Assembly: GCA_963691705.1 (NCBI GenBank) | Contig: OY829545.1 | Span: 44,379,475 to 44,443,474 of the forward strand | Reading direction: 5' to 3' | Source: Viola odorata | Taxonomy: Eukaryota > Streptophyta > Magnoliopsida > Malpighiales > Violaceae | DNA: 64,000 bases | Shown: one piece after another, positions 1 through 11,268 of the stretch | How the letters are laid out: each line of letters starts with the position of its first letter | Position numbering within the stretch: the first letter of the stretch is position 1 | Made by a program: the position numbers and the translations under genes | Notes under the pieces: generated by a model | The model's input: only the letters and a program-made list of their open reading frames with translations | The model's database searches: none | Told to the model about the DNA's origin: nothing

Positions 1-1640
1 GCGCTGAAGATTTCTCCAAGTGAGGTTTGGCCAAGCATGTTTGTCTTGGTCAAGAGACATGCTCACGTCCAGTCTTGGTCAAGAAAGCAACCAAGAATCT
101 TCTTGCTCCAAATCAGCCCAGAATCATGCCTAATTCTCCTCATTTTCGCTCCCTGCCTCTCCAAGGCTATTTCCTGCAATAATTGAATGATTCACAGCAA
201 AATAAATAGCATACTATTTGAAATTGCAAGAGAATAGGTAGTAAAAACTACTACAATTAGTGCTCAATCAAGCCCTCCCACACTTAGCCTAATGCTTGCC
301 CCTAAGCACACTGACTCAAAAATAAAACAAAACGCACAGAAAAAATCAAAATCAGGAAACACTTGTAGTCAAGGAACCATCTCATCACATGGAATGCTCA
401 AACATCCTACATCTACATAGTCATAAATCAGGTGCTCCATGGAAAAATCATGCAAACTGAAACACAACAAAACCATTCTGTCTTCCTTTTATTCCTATTC
501 TACACAGACCGCCTCCTTTTAAACACATTTTTTAGCCTTACTTGTTCCCAGCATGTTACATGAATCTTTGATTCGTTGAATAGTTTCCTGGATGCTCTTA
601 CTTAATGAGGCAGGAACACCAGGACAAATTGTATTTTTTTTCTTTTCTTTTTACATGCTGCTCATTTTTGTTCTTTCAAAGTAATTCTCTAGACACTCTC
701 ACTTAATGAGGCAAGAATATCAGAACAATTGCAAACATTCATTTTTAAGGGCTTATTTAAAAATTGCAAGGCAATTCTATGTGTCATAGATTTTCAAGGT
801 AAGACAAAACAGTGATGAATGTCTCACTTAGAGATTCTGGTGTTAAGCACCAAAATCATGAGTCTATATAGGTGAGGGATGTTTAAAGATACCAGGAGTC
901 GTACTCTTATAGGTATTGGAAATGTTAACCTAATTTTATTGCCCTAGCAGTATGGTATGGAGTCATGAAATAAGGCATTCTTGCTTTCTATGTGAATGGA
1001 TAAGATGTTTAAAGACAAGATGGATTCTGATTTTTGAAAACAATACAAAACATGCAATCTATCTAAAAACACATAAAAATTTAGCATAAAAATCATGCAA
1101 GAAAATTTAAAACAGACCTAAAAATTACCAAAAAGTAAGTCTAACTCATGCAACAGTTAAGACATTCAAGACAATAAATTCACATGAAAAACAAAAAACA
1201 ATCACAAATGATCACACATAACAAATGTAAAGCTCCTCCCCCACAGTTATTGGACACATTGTCCTCATTGTGAGAGAGGTAGGAAAAAAAATACAAAAAT
1301 ATGCAATCACACAAAATATAATAATAAAGTCAGAAATGTATATACAAAAAGAAAAGGAAAGATATGACCTAGGGGCAGTCATTCAGACTCTGAGTCTGTA
1401 TCAATGGGGAATTGGTGGAAAGGTCCAGAAGGCATGGGAGGAACAGGAGCATGGGATTCTTAAAACTTATGGTGCAAGAGGAGCAGGGAATCTAGGATGT
1501 TCTGGTTCAGGAGGAAGGATTTTTCTTGGGTGCCCTGAATGGATTGGAGTAAAGCATTGGTTTTTTGTTGTTCCAGTAGAAGGTGCTGGGGTAGAAGAGG
1601 GGGCAACTAGCTACTCTTGGCATTGGGATTGGCCAAGAGT
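1..1640 (-). mobile_element. Decayed Athila-like gypsy 3' remnant, non-coding
   Basis: No convincing reading frame is present. At about 285-317 lies a CCCACACTT...AATGCTTGCCCC phrase. A close variant is found at 54364-54396 and a looser one at 55940-55975. In my memory such phrases sit in the region between the coding part and the LTR of plant Athila-type elements, seen here from the antisense side. Two short blocks around 590-615 and 695-715 share a 'CTTACTTAATGAGGCA' theme. The rest is A/T-rich without structure I can name. The element extends left of the window, so LTR boundaries cannot be set. The assignment is an inference from these phrases and from the decayed ORF that follows. Confidence 0.4.
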
Positions 1641-1801
1641 AACATCCTGATCATTCTGATGTTCAGCTGGGGCTGGTCTCTGCCTAGCAGCTGCTTCTTC
1701 TGCCAATCTTCTTTGTTTTGTTGGTCCTGTAAAGATTCTCAGTATTGCTAGCTAGAACAGCCCTGTAAAAGTGCCAAAAATCCTCTGCTCCCTTGGTGTA
1801 G

Positions 1802-2635
1802 TACCTACATTGTAATAAACAATGCCTTGTTCCAAATGGAAAAGTCCCATTCGGTTAAGGGAAGATCAAGCATTTTACGTGCAAGGCACTCATTTAGGGT
1901 AGCAACATTCACTTGGCCAGTTGGGTATGCAAGGGTAGTTAGTAGGGAACCTAGGACCATGTTAGTGATTGAGAAACCAACCTGCTTAGCTATCCAGTAG
2001 CCTAGGCTCACCATAACACCATTCTGTAGGCACTAGAGAATGAAAATTTCATCTCTAGAAAGGAAGCTAGACTCTTGAGTCTTGCCAAAGAGGTTGATGG
2101 AGAGGATTCTATGGAGAATTTTGAGGGCTGGATCACAAAGCTTTGAAGCTTTGAACGAGGCAATAAATTCAGCTTGAGGATCTTTCGTTAGAGTCCTAAA
2201 GACTCTAGTTGCATCCCAGTCCTCAGGGGTCTTATAGAGGGTCGAAGGATACCAGCTAGGCTAGTCCTTGTAGTTGTGTACAAATCCTAGCATCACATCA
2301 AACTCATGCAAGCTAAGGTAATGCCACTGTCCACACAATCTGAATTTAATCACATTTCCCGTAGGGATATTGGGGCGTTCCCCGTATTTCATACTCAGGG
2401 CGTGGTAATCAAACTAGAAAGTGGAGTGGTACTCCAAACACAACTCATAATAAACAGGCTTAGTGGGGAAGAAAATAGGTCCCCACCCAATATCATTGAC
2501 CATCTGTCTAAGCCTAGCATGCAATCCTAGGTGATACATTAGTTCATCATCAAGGATAACACAAGGAGTGATTGAACCTTGATTTAGGCGATGAGAAAAC
2601 ATATTCTCATAGCGCTCTGCATTAAAGTTCAACAA
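1802..2635 (-). pseudogene. Retroelement accessory ORF remnant (plant transposon protein domain-like)
   Basis: One minus-strand frame reads from 2635 down to about 1802 and stays in register through several stop codons, including one ending the first segment at 2414, one near 2254 and one near 2036. The first segment reads ...HLGLHARLRQM... then GWGPIF...YYELCLEYHSTF. After the stop it continues with FRLCGQWHYLSLHEFDVMLGF and, from 2014, with VSLGYWIAKQVGFS. This order (a 'GW..l....vY..Lv.EFY..f' block, then an 'FRL.G.w..ls..e....LG' block) is what I recall from PF20167-like 'putative plant transposon protein' ORFs of Athila/gypsy elements. The frame is preserved but has at least three nonsense codons, so it is a dead copy broken mainly by point mutation. 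The family name rests on memory. Confidence 0.5.
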
Positions 2636-2697
2636 TCCCCCGTATTAAGAGGGAGAAGTTAGGAGTGGTAAGTTACCTGAGCTAGAATTTGTGGGAG

Positions 2698-3198
2698 GCT
2701 CTAACTGGCCTTGGAATTCAGGTTTCGGTTTGGGGCGATATCCGCCATTGGTGCTTTTCCTTTTCTCTGCCTTTCGACCGAAGGATCGGTAGTGGTGGTT
2801 GCAGTTGTTGTTATGATGGTGGTAGGAATTGGAACGAATGGCGTCTGGACTGGAGGATGGGCCAAGACAGGAGTCATCCTGGCCAAGAAAGGTTAGGGAA
2901 AATCTATATTATTCCTAATGCGCCTTTCTACGGCTGCACGGAACCCCTGGGTTTCCAACCTCCGCTTCAGGGGTAGGGCAACGACAGTCTTGGCGTGCAA
3001 CCCTTCATCGGTCATGAAGCGTTGGACGTAAGAAGGAGGCGAGGTATCTCCTCGAGTCTCCTCCATTTCTATCACGGGCAGTGGGGATTGGGGGTCCGAA
3101 TCATCGGAAGTACCAAAAGTATCAAGCACCATGTGCAGTATCATGCTCGAAATAAGACTAAGAAAGAGGAGAAAAATCATACATAAAACACACGTCAT
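2698..3198 (-). pseudogene. N-terminal low-complexity part of the same accessory ORF
   Basis: On the minus strand one frame runs 3198-2893 and, after a single stop, 2886-2701. It contains a hydrophobic start, an acidic Ser/Asp stretch, a segment rich in Arg/Glu (VERRIRNNIDF) and then Thr/Pro runs (TTTATTTTD). It lies directly upstream, in the minus-strand sense, of the decayed frame at 1802-2635 but in another register. The two were probably one gene before a frameshift near 2640-2700. A GT..AG pair around 2613-2680 could instead be a very short intron, which I consider less likely. No domain is recognised; the call as part of a retroelement accessory protein rests only on adjacency. Confidence 0.35.
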
Positions 3199-3199
3199 A

Positions 3200-4640
3200 A
3201 GTGGATCAGATCTTCAGCACCAAGAACCAAGGGAACTACCAGTTTCCCCTACTAAATGACCAAGGTGAACCTGTCCTACCAACTGAGTCAGAGCAACTAC
3301 CATCATCGTCATCATGGTTCTCCACCTCATCATCATCACTCGTGGTCAAATGACCCATGAGGTTAACATTCCTTCAAGCCTCATAATCACCATGATCATA
3401 AAAGGTGCCTAAAATTAGGCCATAAACTGGGTGGTGTTTACGCTTGCTCATCCACACTAAAAAATGACGTGAGGTGGGTCCTAAGGGATCATCTCCACAC
3501 CAACCATAAGCTGGAGGCATATCCTCTTGCCCAAATACAAAACATGTCTACTGACTCCATGCAAGACAATCCTTACATGATCACACTGCACAGAAAGGGC
3601 TCTATTATGGGTTAATGGGAACCAGCCATCACCGAAAACTCTTATGTTGACCTGATTGGAAGATTATGGGTTAATTCATAAAAAAATTCCATCTTGCATA
3701 AAGAAAGTAGACAATGAATACCTGGTAGGATGAATGGCTTGCACCGACGCGTCATCATGATATACGCTAGGTTGCTTTTTAAAATCCGACTATAGAATAT
3801 CTCTACGATAAAATGAGGAATATTCCTCTCAGGAATATGAAGCCTCAGATACTCCCAAATCCATACCTGAAACTAGGGGCAAAAATTTTAAGAATGCATA
3901 AAAATTCATCAAGAGACATTTGTTAGATTACAACTAAATGAAAATAATGCATACCTCTCAAAAGGCAACTATATTAAGCGCTCATTTCTTCAGGCGACAT
4001 AACTCATTCATCTAGAAATAGCACTAAGCTAGTCTCGCTCCTCCCTAATTTATCGTGATGAGGGTTCGGCTACGCTTAAGCCTTGCTTGAGCTTAGATTT
4101 GGAGAGGTTAAGATGTTGGAGTGCGGAAGCTTGAAGTTGGAGGAGCTCAATGGTTTAGTTGGCCGAATCCTTGACTTAAGAGTAGAATGTAGTCCGCATG
4201 AAGAGGCTATATTTCCAAGCAAGGAGCAAGAACACAAGAATAAATAAGAAATACAAGGACAAAAAAGAAACCAAAATTTTAATAAAATTAACTTGCAATC
4301 AAGCCAACCCTTTCAAGAACAAACTTGAACAACCTAGCTATAAAGATTATAAGGATCTCTCATATGACTTACTAACCCTTAGGAATAAATTCTAAGTAAC
4401 CTAGTAGAGAATATAAAATACAATGGAAATTCTAAATTTACTTGGTATCAATTAGGCTTGCCTAACCTAGATTGAGCTCTTGAAAGAGAGGAGTAAAAAC
4501 TCACTATTTCAATTTGACAAAACCAAATACCTAAAGTGCCTATTTCTTGGCTTTTATAGTAGTTAAGTATTACCTTAGTCTTCCAAAAATTCCCTCCAAG
4601 GACTTTCCTGCGTGGCTTGACTGATGGGGCTTGGTAGGTC
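3200..4640 (-). pseudogene. Decayed minus-strand coding remnant, possibly plant-mobile-domain-like
   Basis: No long ORF survives. On the minus strand, just downstream of a possible acceptor at 3867-3868, the frame reads VWIWEYLRLHIPERNIPHF. Upstream, a GTATGC donor at 3953-3954 closes a possible 88-nt intron (3867-3954). The preceding exon reads ...YSCLLR. An 'l.LLq|vW.wE.....p' exon junction resembles plant mobile domain (MAIL/PMD-type) genes carried by transposons. That resemblance is weak and the flanks are full of stops. 3300-3340 encodes an Asp-rich run on the minus strand. From 4000 to 4640 I see only A/T-rich DNA without structure I can name. Confidence 0.2.
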
Positions 4641-7394
4641 CGCTCATGTAGGTGTGTGGCTATGCATGAGGCTGCTTGATGACAACCCTACACATAAATT
4701 GCCCCAGCCAATCTATAAGAACCCCTCTCATCCCTTACCACAAACCTCAATCCTATCGTTAATTGGACAATTACCGCATCTATATTAACCTTCAAACCTC
4801 CTCGAGTTGGAGGGTTCCACTACTATACAACCATATCTGGGGCCACCTCATGGCCTGGACTTTTATCCCTCGAGGATTTTTTATACTTAATTAGGAGCTT
4901 CCCTCCTTTAATTAGAACTTCTAGAGGTGACTCCTCTTTTTACTTGAAAATTTTATTGTTTCGTGACATCCACAATAACCACAACACTGAATGAATTTCT
5001 CATAATCATCCTCGTCAATCTCTTACTAACCCAGACCAACCAGTTCACAAACAACCTTTCCAACCCTTTGATCCGTCAAAAATAAAATGATTGCAACTTA
5101 ACCCTTAATGACAAAAGATATTGTGCACAGTGGTAAGAGGATCGCTCCTCAGGGAACACTAGTCCAATCTGAGTTTTCTAATTATGACTGATTGTGATAA
5201 AAACAAAGTAAATAGAGAGGGTGTTTTCAAGATGAAAATACTATCAAACTAATACTAAGATTACGGTGAAAGATTCCCGCTAAAGACTTCTCAAGGTCAT
5301 GATTCGAAACTGATTTTTTAGGGAAGATATAGAAATCAGGTTCACTTTGACTTCCTACTCTCCTCCTATATCAAGTCACTTAAAGAGATACTCTATTAAG
5401 GACCCTAATCTTCTTGCAACCCTAAGGTTCACTTATAGGATTTAAACAGTCAATTGATAAAAACTAGGAGAGATTTCCCTTGGCCAAGGGAACAGTTCAC
5501 TTGTCACTTTAAGCCAAATTGTTCTCTTTCTCTAGTCTCAAAGAACAACTATTATGCTGAAATAGATCTAGTTGTTTACGGTTAAAACCTAGGCTGGCCA
5601 AACCAAAATTTAACAAGGCTAAAATAGTGTTAATTCAGAAGAGAGGAAATGCAAAATAGTTTTTATGAAGAATAGTTAGATCTCACAATAATATGAATCA
5701 TGAACCTTATTGTCTTTAATAGGAATAAAAAGCTTAGCTAGAATGCATAATAATAATCATTGAAACGTAAATATAAAACTTAACCAAAATGAAATCCTTA
5801 ATTGAAAGAGAAATAGAGATCGCAAATGTCAAAAATGTGTTCTGGAGTGGAGACCGGGATGAAGTTCTAGTCTAATCTCCCTTCTCAATAGATGTAGGAA
5901 GGATTAAATAGGTCCAAGTCTCCTTATCCTAGTTAAAAACAAAAGACAATCATTGTTTGTATCCTACAAGGAATAATTATAATACGGTTCCTAGTTCAAG
6001 ATAACTTTTAACTTCTTTAGAGGTCTTTGCACGCGCTTCCTCTCCTTCCTTCGTGCCAAGCACAATTGTAACCCCACTGTGCAGGTGTCCATGCTAGGTC
6101 GTGGGTAAACATCGCTACACTCTCTTCCCTAGGCCTAGGGAAGAGTTAGGGTTGCTCCTGGTTTGTGTCTTCTATCACCACTTGGTTATGTTTGCTCTCT
6201 TTTTCTGGGTTCTTTTACTACTTTTCCTCTGATTCATCTTTTCTGGTTTCTCCTTGGAAAAAGAAGGGAATTGAACTCAAATTAGCAGTATCATCACCTC
6301 GATTATAACTAAAAGAGATGATAATTTGATGTAAAATAAGCACACAATCAGTCACCTTAACCCAAACCTAAACCGCAAACGGACACCACAATAACAAATG
6401 TGCCATTGACTCAATGCCACGCTCACAACAATGGCATCCTAGGTCAACCACTATACCCCGACGAATCAAATTATCCCTTGTAGGAAGCAACCCATGAGCA
6501 AGCCTCCATATTGGAACTTTTTATCTTGGGGGGGATTTTCAAACTCCAAAGGAATTTCCACCAACCTTGGAGATGACTGACCATTGAATTTAGGTCCTCA
6601 CTCGCCATCAGATGGTGGTACTCACTGTGGACCGACTAGCAACCTGAATGAGTACCTCGCCACACAAAAGAGTCCTTCATCCCAGTCCAACTAAGTGGTA
6701 GTCTTAAGATTACAAAACCCTCTTGCATAGAAAAAATGCCATTCACTAACATGCATTTTCAACACGTTCTCCCTATAAATAAGCTTTGCCACCTAGCCGT
6801 CTCTGGTAATCCAAATACAGGCAACCAGACCAGGCCATTTGGACCCCATGGAAGCCATGGATCATGCCAAATCCTAACCGAGTTCCCATCCTCTATCCGC
6901 CAATAACACTCCTTCCTAAGCACCTCCCTTCCCACCATAATACTTCATTAAATATAACTCAGTCGGTGCCCAATAGAAACCGAGAAGAAATCTACTCAAG
7001 AAAAGTATTTTGCCTTTATAATCCTAGCCAGAAGATAACCTGAAGCTTTGCACAACCACCAACCTTGCTTTTGCAGTAAGGCGAGATTGATTTCAAGAAT
7101 TTGTCAAAAACCCAACCCCCCAAGTGCCTTTCACTTGCACATCATATGCCAAGCTAACCAATGACTCTTTCATTCATCACTAGTACCACCCTACTTGAAC
7201 CTCCTACTCGCCTTTTTCACTTCATCACAGACAACCTTAGGGATCTCAAAGCAACTCATAATGCACGTGGGAATGGATTGTATCACAGACTTAATAAGAA
7301 CCTCTCGCACCACCTGAGATAACTTCTTCTCCTTACATATCCTATCACAAATGGAGTAGAACATGATGCGTTTGGATCGTCCAAACGCCACAGG
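4640..7394 (-). mobile_element. LINE (non-LTR retrotransposon) fragment, copy A
   Basis: Read on the minus strand from 7394 to the left, this is the C-terminal half of a plant LINE ORF2. It starts in the RT palm/thumb (FGRSKRIMFYSICDRIC, then VREVLIKSVIQSIPTCIMSCF), passes the 'W.IEDGNSV.IWHDPWLP' linker near 6780-6900, and reaches the zf-RVT Cys/His domain near 6390-6600. After an unrelated insert (about 5083-6385) come the 'W..RN...F' linker (about 4870-5010) and an RNase H start (VNIDA...VVRDERGS, about 4690-4800). Frames are broken many times. A second copy with the same insert lies at 23285-25971, so the two descend from one interrupted LINE by duplication. The right end at 7394/7395 is an abrupt junction with an LTR. 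Confidence 0.8.
5083..6385. mobile_element. Unclassified non-coding LTR-like insertion in LINE copy A
   Basis: This block interrupts the LINE between its zf-RVT and RNase H parts and has no coding capacity. The same block occurs in copy B (about 23567-24808) at the same LINE position, so it inserted before the duplication. Near 5111-5150 it has the phrase TTGTGCACAGTGGTAAGAGG followed by ATCGCTCC. A variant, TTGTGCATAGTGGTAACAGG then GTCGATCC, occurs at 52850-52880 inside another insertion. This suggests related LTRs. Relative to copy B it lacks about 60 bp near 5270 and has about 110 extra bp near 5665-5790. Exact ends and a TSD could not be fixed, so solo LTR or short non-autonomous element are both possible. 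Confidence 0.5.
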
Positions 7395-7678
7395 AAAGTG
7401 ATGATTCCTCTGAGGACCCCCTTTTAAAGCGCATTTTTATCAAACTCTTTTAAACACCTCTTTTATCAACCGGTAACCATTTTCGGATGTGACTCGGGTG
7501 CCTTTAGTTTTCTATATATTTTATTTTTTTATGCCATGACGATTAGGTTCCCTAAGCCTAGAAACAAAATTAGGGAGGCGACTTCATTGCATGTTGCGAG
7601 GCGTCCTTTCATGCCGAGCATCGTAAGGTCTCAGATTCGTCGTATACTCGTGAATATTTTTATTTTCGGGGCACGACA
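7395..7678 (+). mobile_element. Truncated 5' LTR (3' end only) of Ogre-like element
   Basis: The sequence 7395-7678 is the last part of the same LTR family that appears in inverted orientation at 25972-26340. Shared stretches include CAACCGGTAACCATTTTCGG and the terminus TTTTCGGGGCACGACA. About 80 bp present in the inverted copy after GACTCGGGTGCCT is missing here. The LTR ends in CA at 7678, directly before the primer binding site. Its first ~3.4 kb are absent: the left edge abuts LINE copy A in the middle of the RT frame (near 7394), with a base or two of shared sequence. This is a rearrangement or deletion junction rather than an insertion edge, because no LTR start or TSD is present. Confidence 0.8.
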
Positions 7679-7681
7679 GTT

Positions 7682-7699
7682 TGGCGACTCCACTGGGGA
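7682..7699 (+). promoter_or_regulatory. Primer binding site of the Ogre-like element
   Basis: TGGCGACTCCACTGGGGA lies three bases after the LTR terminus CA (7678). Its reverse complement ends in CCA, as expected for a tRNA 3' end priming minus-strand DNA synthesis. Ogre elements are known to use a tRNA-Arg primer; the match to that tRNA is from memory. Confidence 0.75.
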
Positions 7700-8340
7700 C
7701 TTTAGGGTCGGAGCCGGTTTTTTTTTTTTATAGAGGTGTTTATTTGTTTATTTACCCGCTTTGATAAATTGCTGGTTTGTTTATTTATTCGCTTTGGTAT
7801 CAATTGTCATATGCATTTCATAGTGCCCTACACCCCGGGGACAATTACCAAATTAGGAGGGTAGTAGTGATGCCCTAGGACACATGTCCTAGGTAGTGTT
7901 CACCAATCCCAACTCGGATGAACCCCTAAAGATAGTCGAAAGGTCACACGATTTCGCAAGGAATCGGGACGCCGAATGACACTTTAGGGACCTTTTCATG
8001 GTATCATCCAGGAACCGTTCAAGCCAGTTAGAAAAGTCGGAATCAGTGCCCCAGCACATGCATCATGATCATATCTGCTTTGTCGTGGCTCTATCTATCT
8101 TGTTGCCATGATTTTCATTTGTCATAATTTTTTCTTTTATACGAACTGTAAATTTCTTATACATACAGGTTACTTTGCACTTAAAATTTTATTTTTGTCC
8201 CACAAGTCCCGTTTTGCTCATTCGATATGTCAGCACCTACACTACTTTCACTTGATATTTTCGGGGGACGAAGTTTCGACGATCAGGCCACGCGAGGAGA
8301 CCTGTTGGAACCTGGGTTCACCCCTGACATTACCACTAAG
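7700..8340 (+). other. Untranslated leader of the Ogre-like element
   Basis: The 640 bp between primer site and ORF1 have no conserved reading frame. A T-rich run (about 7719-7730) and repeated 'TTTATTTATTCGCTTTG'-type words near 7738-7800 are visible. Ogre elements are known for long leaders. No packaging signal can be recognised from sequence alone. Confidence 0.5.
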
Positions 8341-9866
8341 GTCAAAGTAGAAGTCATAGATTTTGACTTAACTAGGATTTGAAAGCTAAGAAATGAGTTA
8401 ACTCAAGATGAGGAGACACAGTTTGAATGTAGTTAAGGAAAACTACTGACCCTGGTTGATGTGAAGACTGATTGGGGTTGAATTCGGGCAGCCCTAAAAT
8501 TCTGGGATCCCTATTATCGGTGCTTCTCTTTCGACAAAGGGATAGACTTGACTCCCACACTAGAGGAATATTCAGCTCTGATGTGCCTCACATCTCCTAT
8601 ATCGGCCATATACCAGAATGTTTGACTCAACTCCTCGAGTGTCAAAATAAGGCTTGATAAGTTGTTAGGAATCACTACTCGTGTCAGAGAAGGTGACTAC
8701 TTCTGGTGCTGGTCAGATATTGAAGCACGATTTCAGTTGTCCAATGGGGAAAATCGCTTAAGGATTCTGGCTTTCGCCATCGTAGGATTCGTCCTTTTTC
8801 CTAAAATGAAGAACGCCATCGATTTTGCAGCAGCCAATGTCTTTTACGAGATGGAGGCAAACACCATCAATCCTACAACAACCATCTTGGCCGAGACTTT
8901 TCGCTCTCTGGACTCTTATCGAAGGAAAGGGAAAGGAAGACTTACCTGTTGTACCCAGTTGTTAACAGTATGGTTGGTTAGCCACTTCAAACAGACACCA
9001 GATCAATCCATATTCTTTGCAAGCTACATAAGATCGTACCCTTTACTCAGAGTTATCAACGCAACGACCATAGATAAATGGGAGATGGAGAATAAAGATG
9101 TCTGGGTTGACAGATTCATAAACCTCTCGGGAGAAGACTTCAATTGGCACGCCAAATGGTTGCAGGCCTCCGATCCCATCATCTGTTGCGGACCCTTACC
9201 TTGGGTTCCTTTGATCGAAGCATGGGGGTGTGTTTACTATTGCCCCGCCCTCGTCCTCAGACAGTTTTGCATCACCCAAGTAATCTCCGTGACATTCGGC
9301 ATGACAAGGTCAAACCTGCCACACACCGGGGAAAATCAAAACATTCAGCTATACGCCTAAGACTGGACTCACCCTTTTGTCTCAAGGGACGTGTTGCCCC
9401 TGTAGCAACGATACCGGAATATCCACAGTGGAGGTTCAGACGAGTTAACGGAAATGTCTTACCCCACCCAGAAAATCAAAAACCAATGGAAGAAGAAGGG
9501 GAATCTCAAGTGAGCGAAGGAATGAATGTCATGGCTTACGCTCAAGTAGTGGAACAGATGCGAGCAGCGCAAGAAGAACAAGATCAGATGGCAGAGGAAA
9601 GGGATGATGCCGAAGCCCATCAATGTTACCTAGAAGTCCAGATGAATGAGTTAGAAAGGCGTAGTAAGGACATTCTCGGCATACAAGCGACAAAACAGAA
9701 AGTGGCCCTCAGGGACTTTAAGGAATGCTTGAACAACGAGATCCGCAAGAAAGAAGCATCAAGTACCATAATTGAAGATAAAAATTCGGTGATAAGGATC
9801 TTGACTACTCGCGGAGACTTAGGGGCAGGTAGAGCCAGACACTGCAAAGCCGGATTACAGCTTTAG
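8340..9866 (+). pseudogene. Ogre ORF1, DUF7745-like protein with coiled-coil tail
   Basis: An extra ORF upstream of gag is a hallmark of the Ogre branch of Tat elements; its function is unknown. The region 8400-8660 encodes broken pieces resembling '..TPTLEEYSALM'. 8662-9330 reads LAFAIVGFVLFP, then ILAETFRSLDSYRRKGKGR, then CTQLLTVWLVSHF and ALVLRQFCITQVISVTFG, the block order I associate with DUF7745. After a frame change near 9300-9360 the next frame (to 9866) reads VATIPEYPQWRFRRVNG and then a Glu/Gln-rich helix (MRAAQEEQDQMAEERDDAEA) and KKEASSTIIEDKNSVI, a likely coiled coil. Several stops and at least two frameshifts make it non-functional. Confidence 0.65.
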
Positions 9867-9978
9867 AGGCCGAGATAGACATGCAAAAAGGGGAGATCGC
9901 CTCGATGGAATACCTTTGGCAGGAGCAAGAGGATCCCGACTTCCAGGGTTGACACCTTCATAGGAACCTTAGTTCTCG

Positions 9979-11268
9979 TTGGAACCTCTACTACCCTTCG
10001 GTTCTAACCCCATTATGGCCGAGAAACCGAAAAGTGACAGACTGAATCTGCTCGAACAAAGACTCAGAGCAATCGAAGGGGCCGATCCGTTTGACCCTAC
10101 TGGTCCCGCCGATATGTGCATGGTCCCCAGGATCGTTATACCACCGAAGTACAAGATCCCCGACTTTGAAAAGTATACTGGGGTCGAGTGCCCAAAGACC
10201 CACCTCAGAGCATACTACAATAAGATGGCAGAGATGATCCACAACGAGCCATTGTTGATTCATCTATTTCGAGAAAGCTTAACCAAGCACACCCTAACTT
10301 GGTACATGGGTCTAGACAGAGCTAGGATCAGGACGTAGAGAGACTTGTCCGATGCCTTCTTCAAACAATATAAATTCAACATGGAGGAAGCTCCCGACCG
10401 CGCCGACCTGTAAGATTTGGAAAAGAAAATCGGCGAGTCCGTGAAAACCTATGCTTAGAGATGGAGAGAGTTGGCTTCCAGAATCTCTCCTCCTTTAAGT
10501 GACAAGGAACTCCTATCAATTTTCTTGCACACCTTCAAAGCTCCCTACTACACCTACCTGATCTCGAATCCTTCAAATAGTTTCTCCGACATGGTCCTAA
10601 TTGCCGAAAGAGTCGAGCAGGGGATTAAGTCCGGACGAATCATAACTTCGGCACCAAAGTCTGCATCAAAGAAAGCGCCCGTCGTGAAAAGAGATGTTGG
10701 ATTTGTCGCTCCCCAAGCTAATCACATGCAATCATTTCCACCAGCTCCGCCTTATCTATCGCCACCGCCCTATCATCCGCCACCGCTATATCAACCCACA
10801 TTCTTTCCGTTTGCCTCACCACCCGTTGCTAATATCGCGCCTCAAAATCCTTCACTATCTCTACATTTCCTACCACCTCCAGCACAAACATTACAACCCA
10901 TGCAACCTAAGCCATATAACCCACCAAAGGACCCAAATAACCAAAACACGTCAAACAATCGGTGGAACCGAGAGCCTTTGCCTCCTATTCCTCTTCCCGC
11001 GGGAGAAATCTACAAATATCTCGTAGCAGCTGGGCAGATCGTACCAGTTCCAGCTCAGCCCCAATTGCCTCCGTACCCAAAATGGTATGATCTCAACGTA
11101 AGATGCGAATACCACGCTAGATCCCCAAGTCACACTCTGGAGAACTGCTTCGCCTTCAAAGCAAAAGTTCATCACTTGATCAAAAGCGGGTGGGTATCTT
11201 TCGAAGGATTAGCTAAAGGACCCAACACATCCCACCAACCCTCTCCCCAATCATTCTCAAGGAAATAG
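9979..11268 (+). pseudogene. gag: Ogre-like gag, capsid part and first zinc module
   Basis: The Gag capsid domain begins near 10140 (VIPPKYKIPDFEKYTGVECP, then HLRAYYNKMAEM, LTWYMGL, DLSDAFFKQYKFN, RWRELASRISPPLSDKEL). It is followed by a Pro/Tyr/His-rich linker (10730-10930) and a zinc-binding module, CEYHARSPSHTLENC at 11104-11148, within a block ending EGLAKGP. One frame holds throughout but is cut by TAG at 10336, TAA near 10411 and TAG near 10456, and it ends with TAG at 11266. Each internal stop sits where related Gag proteins have Trp or Gln, so each is one transition from a sense codon. Gag would package the element RNA. The copy is dead. Confidence 0.75.

Noticed and set aside
1270..1650. 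126-codon plus-strand frame
   Set aside because: Low-complexity Gly-rich sequence on the strand opposite to the decayed retroelement remnant, with no recognisable domain.
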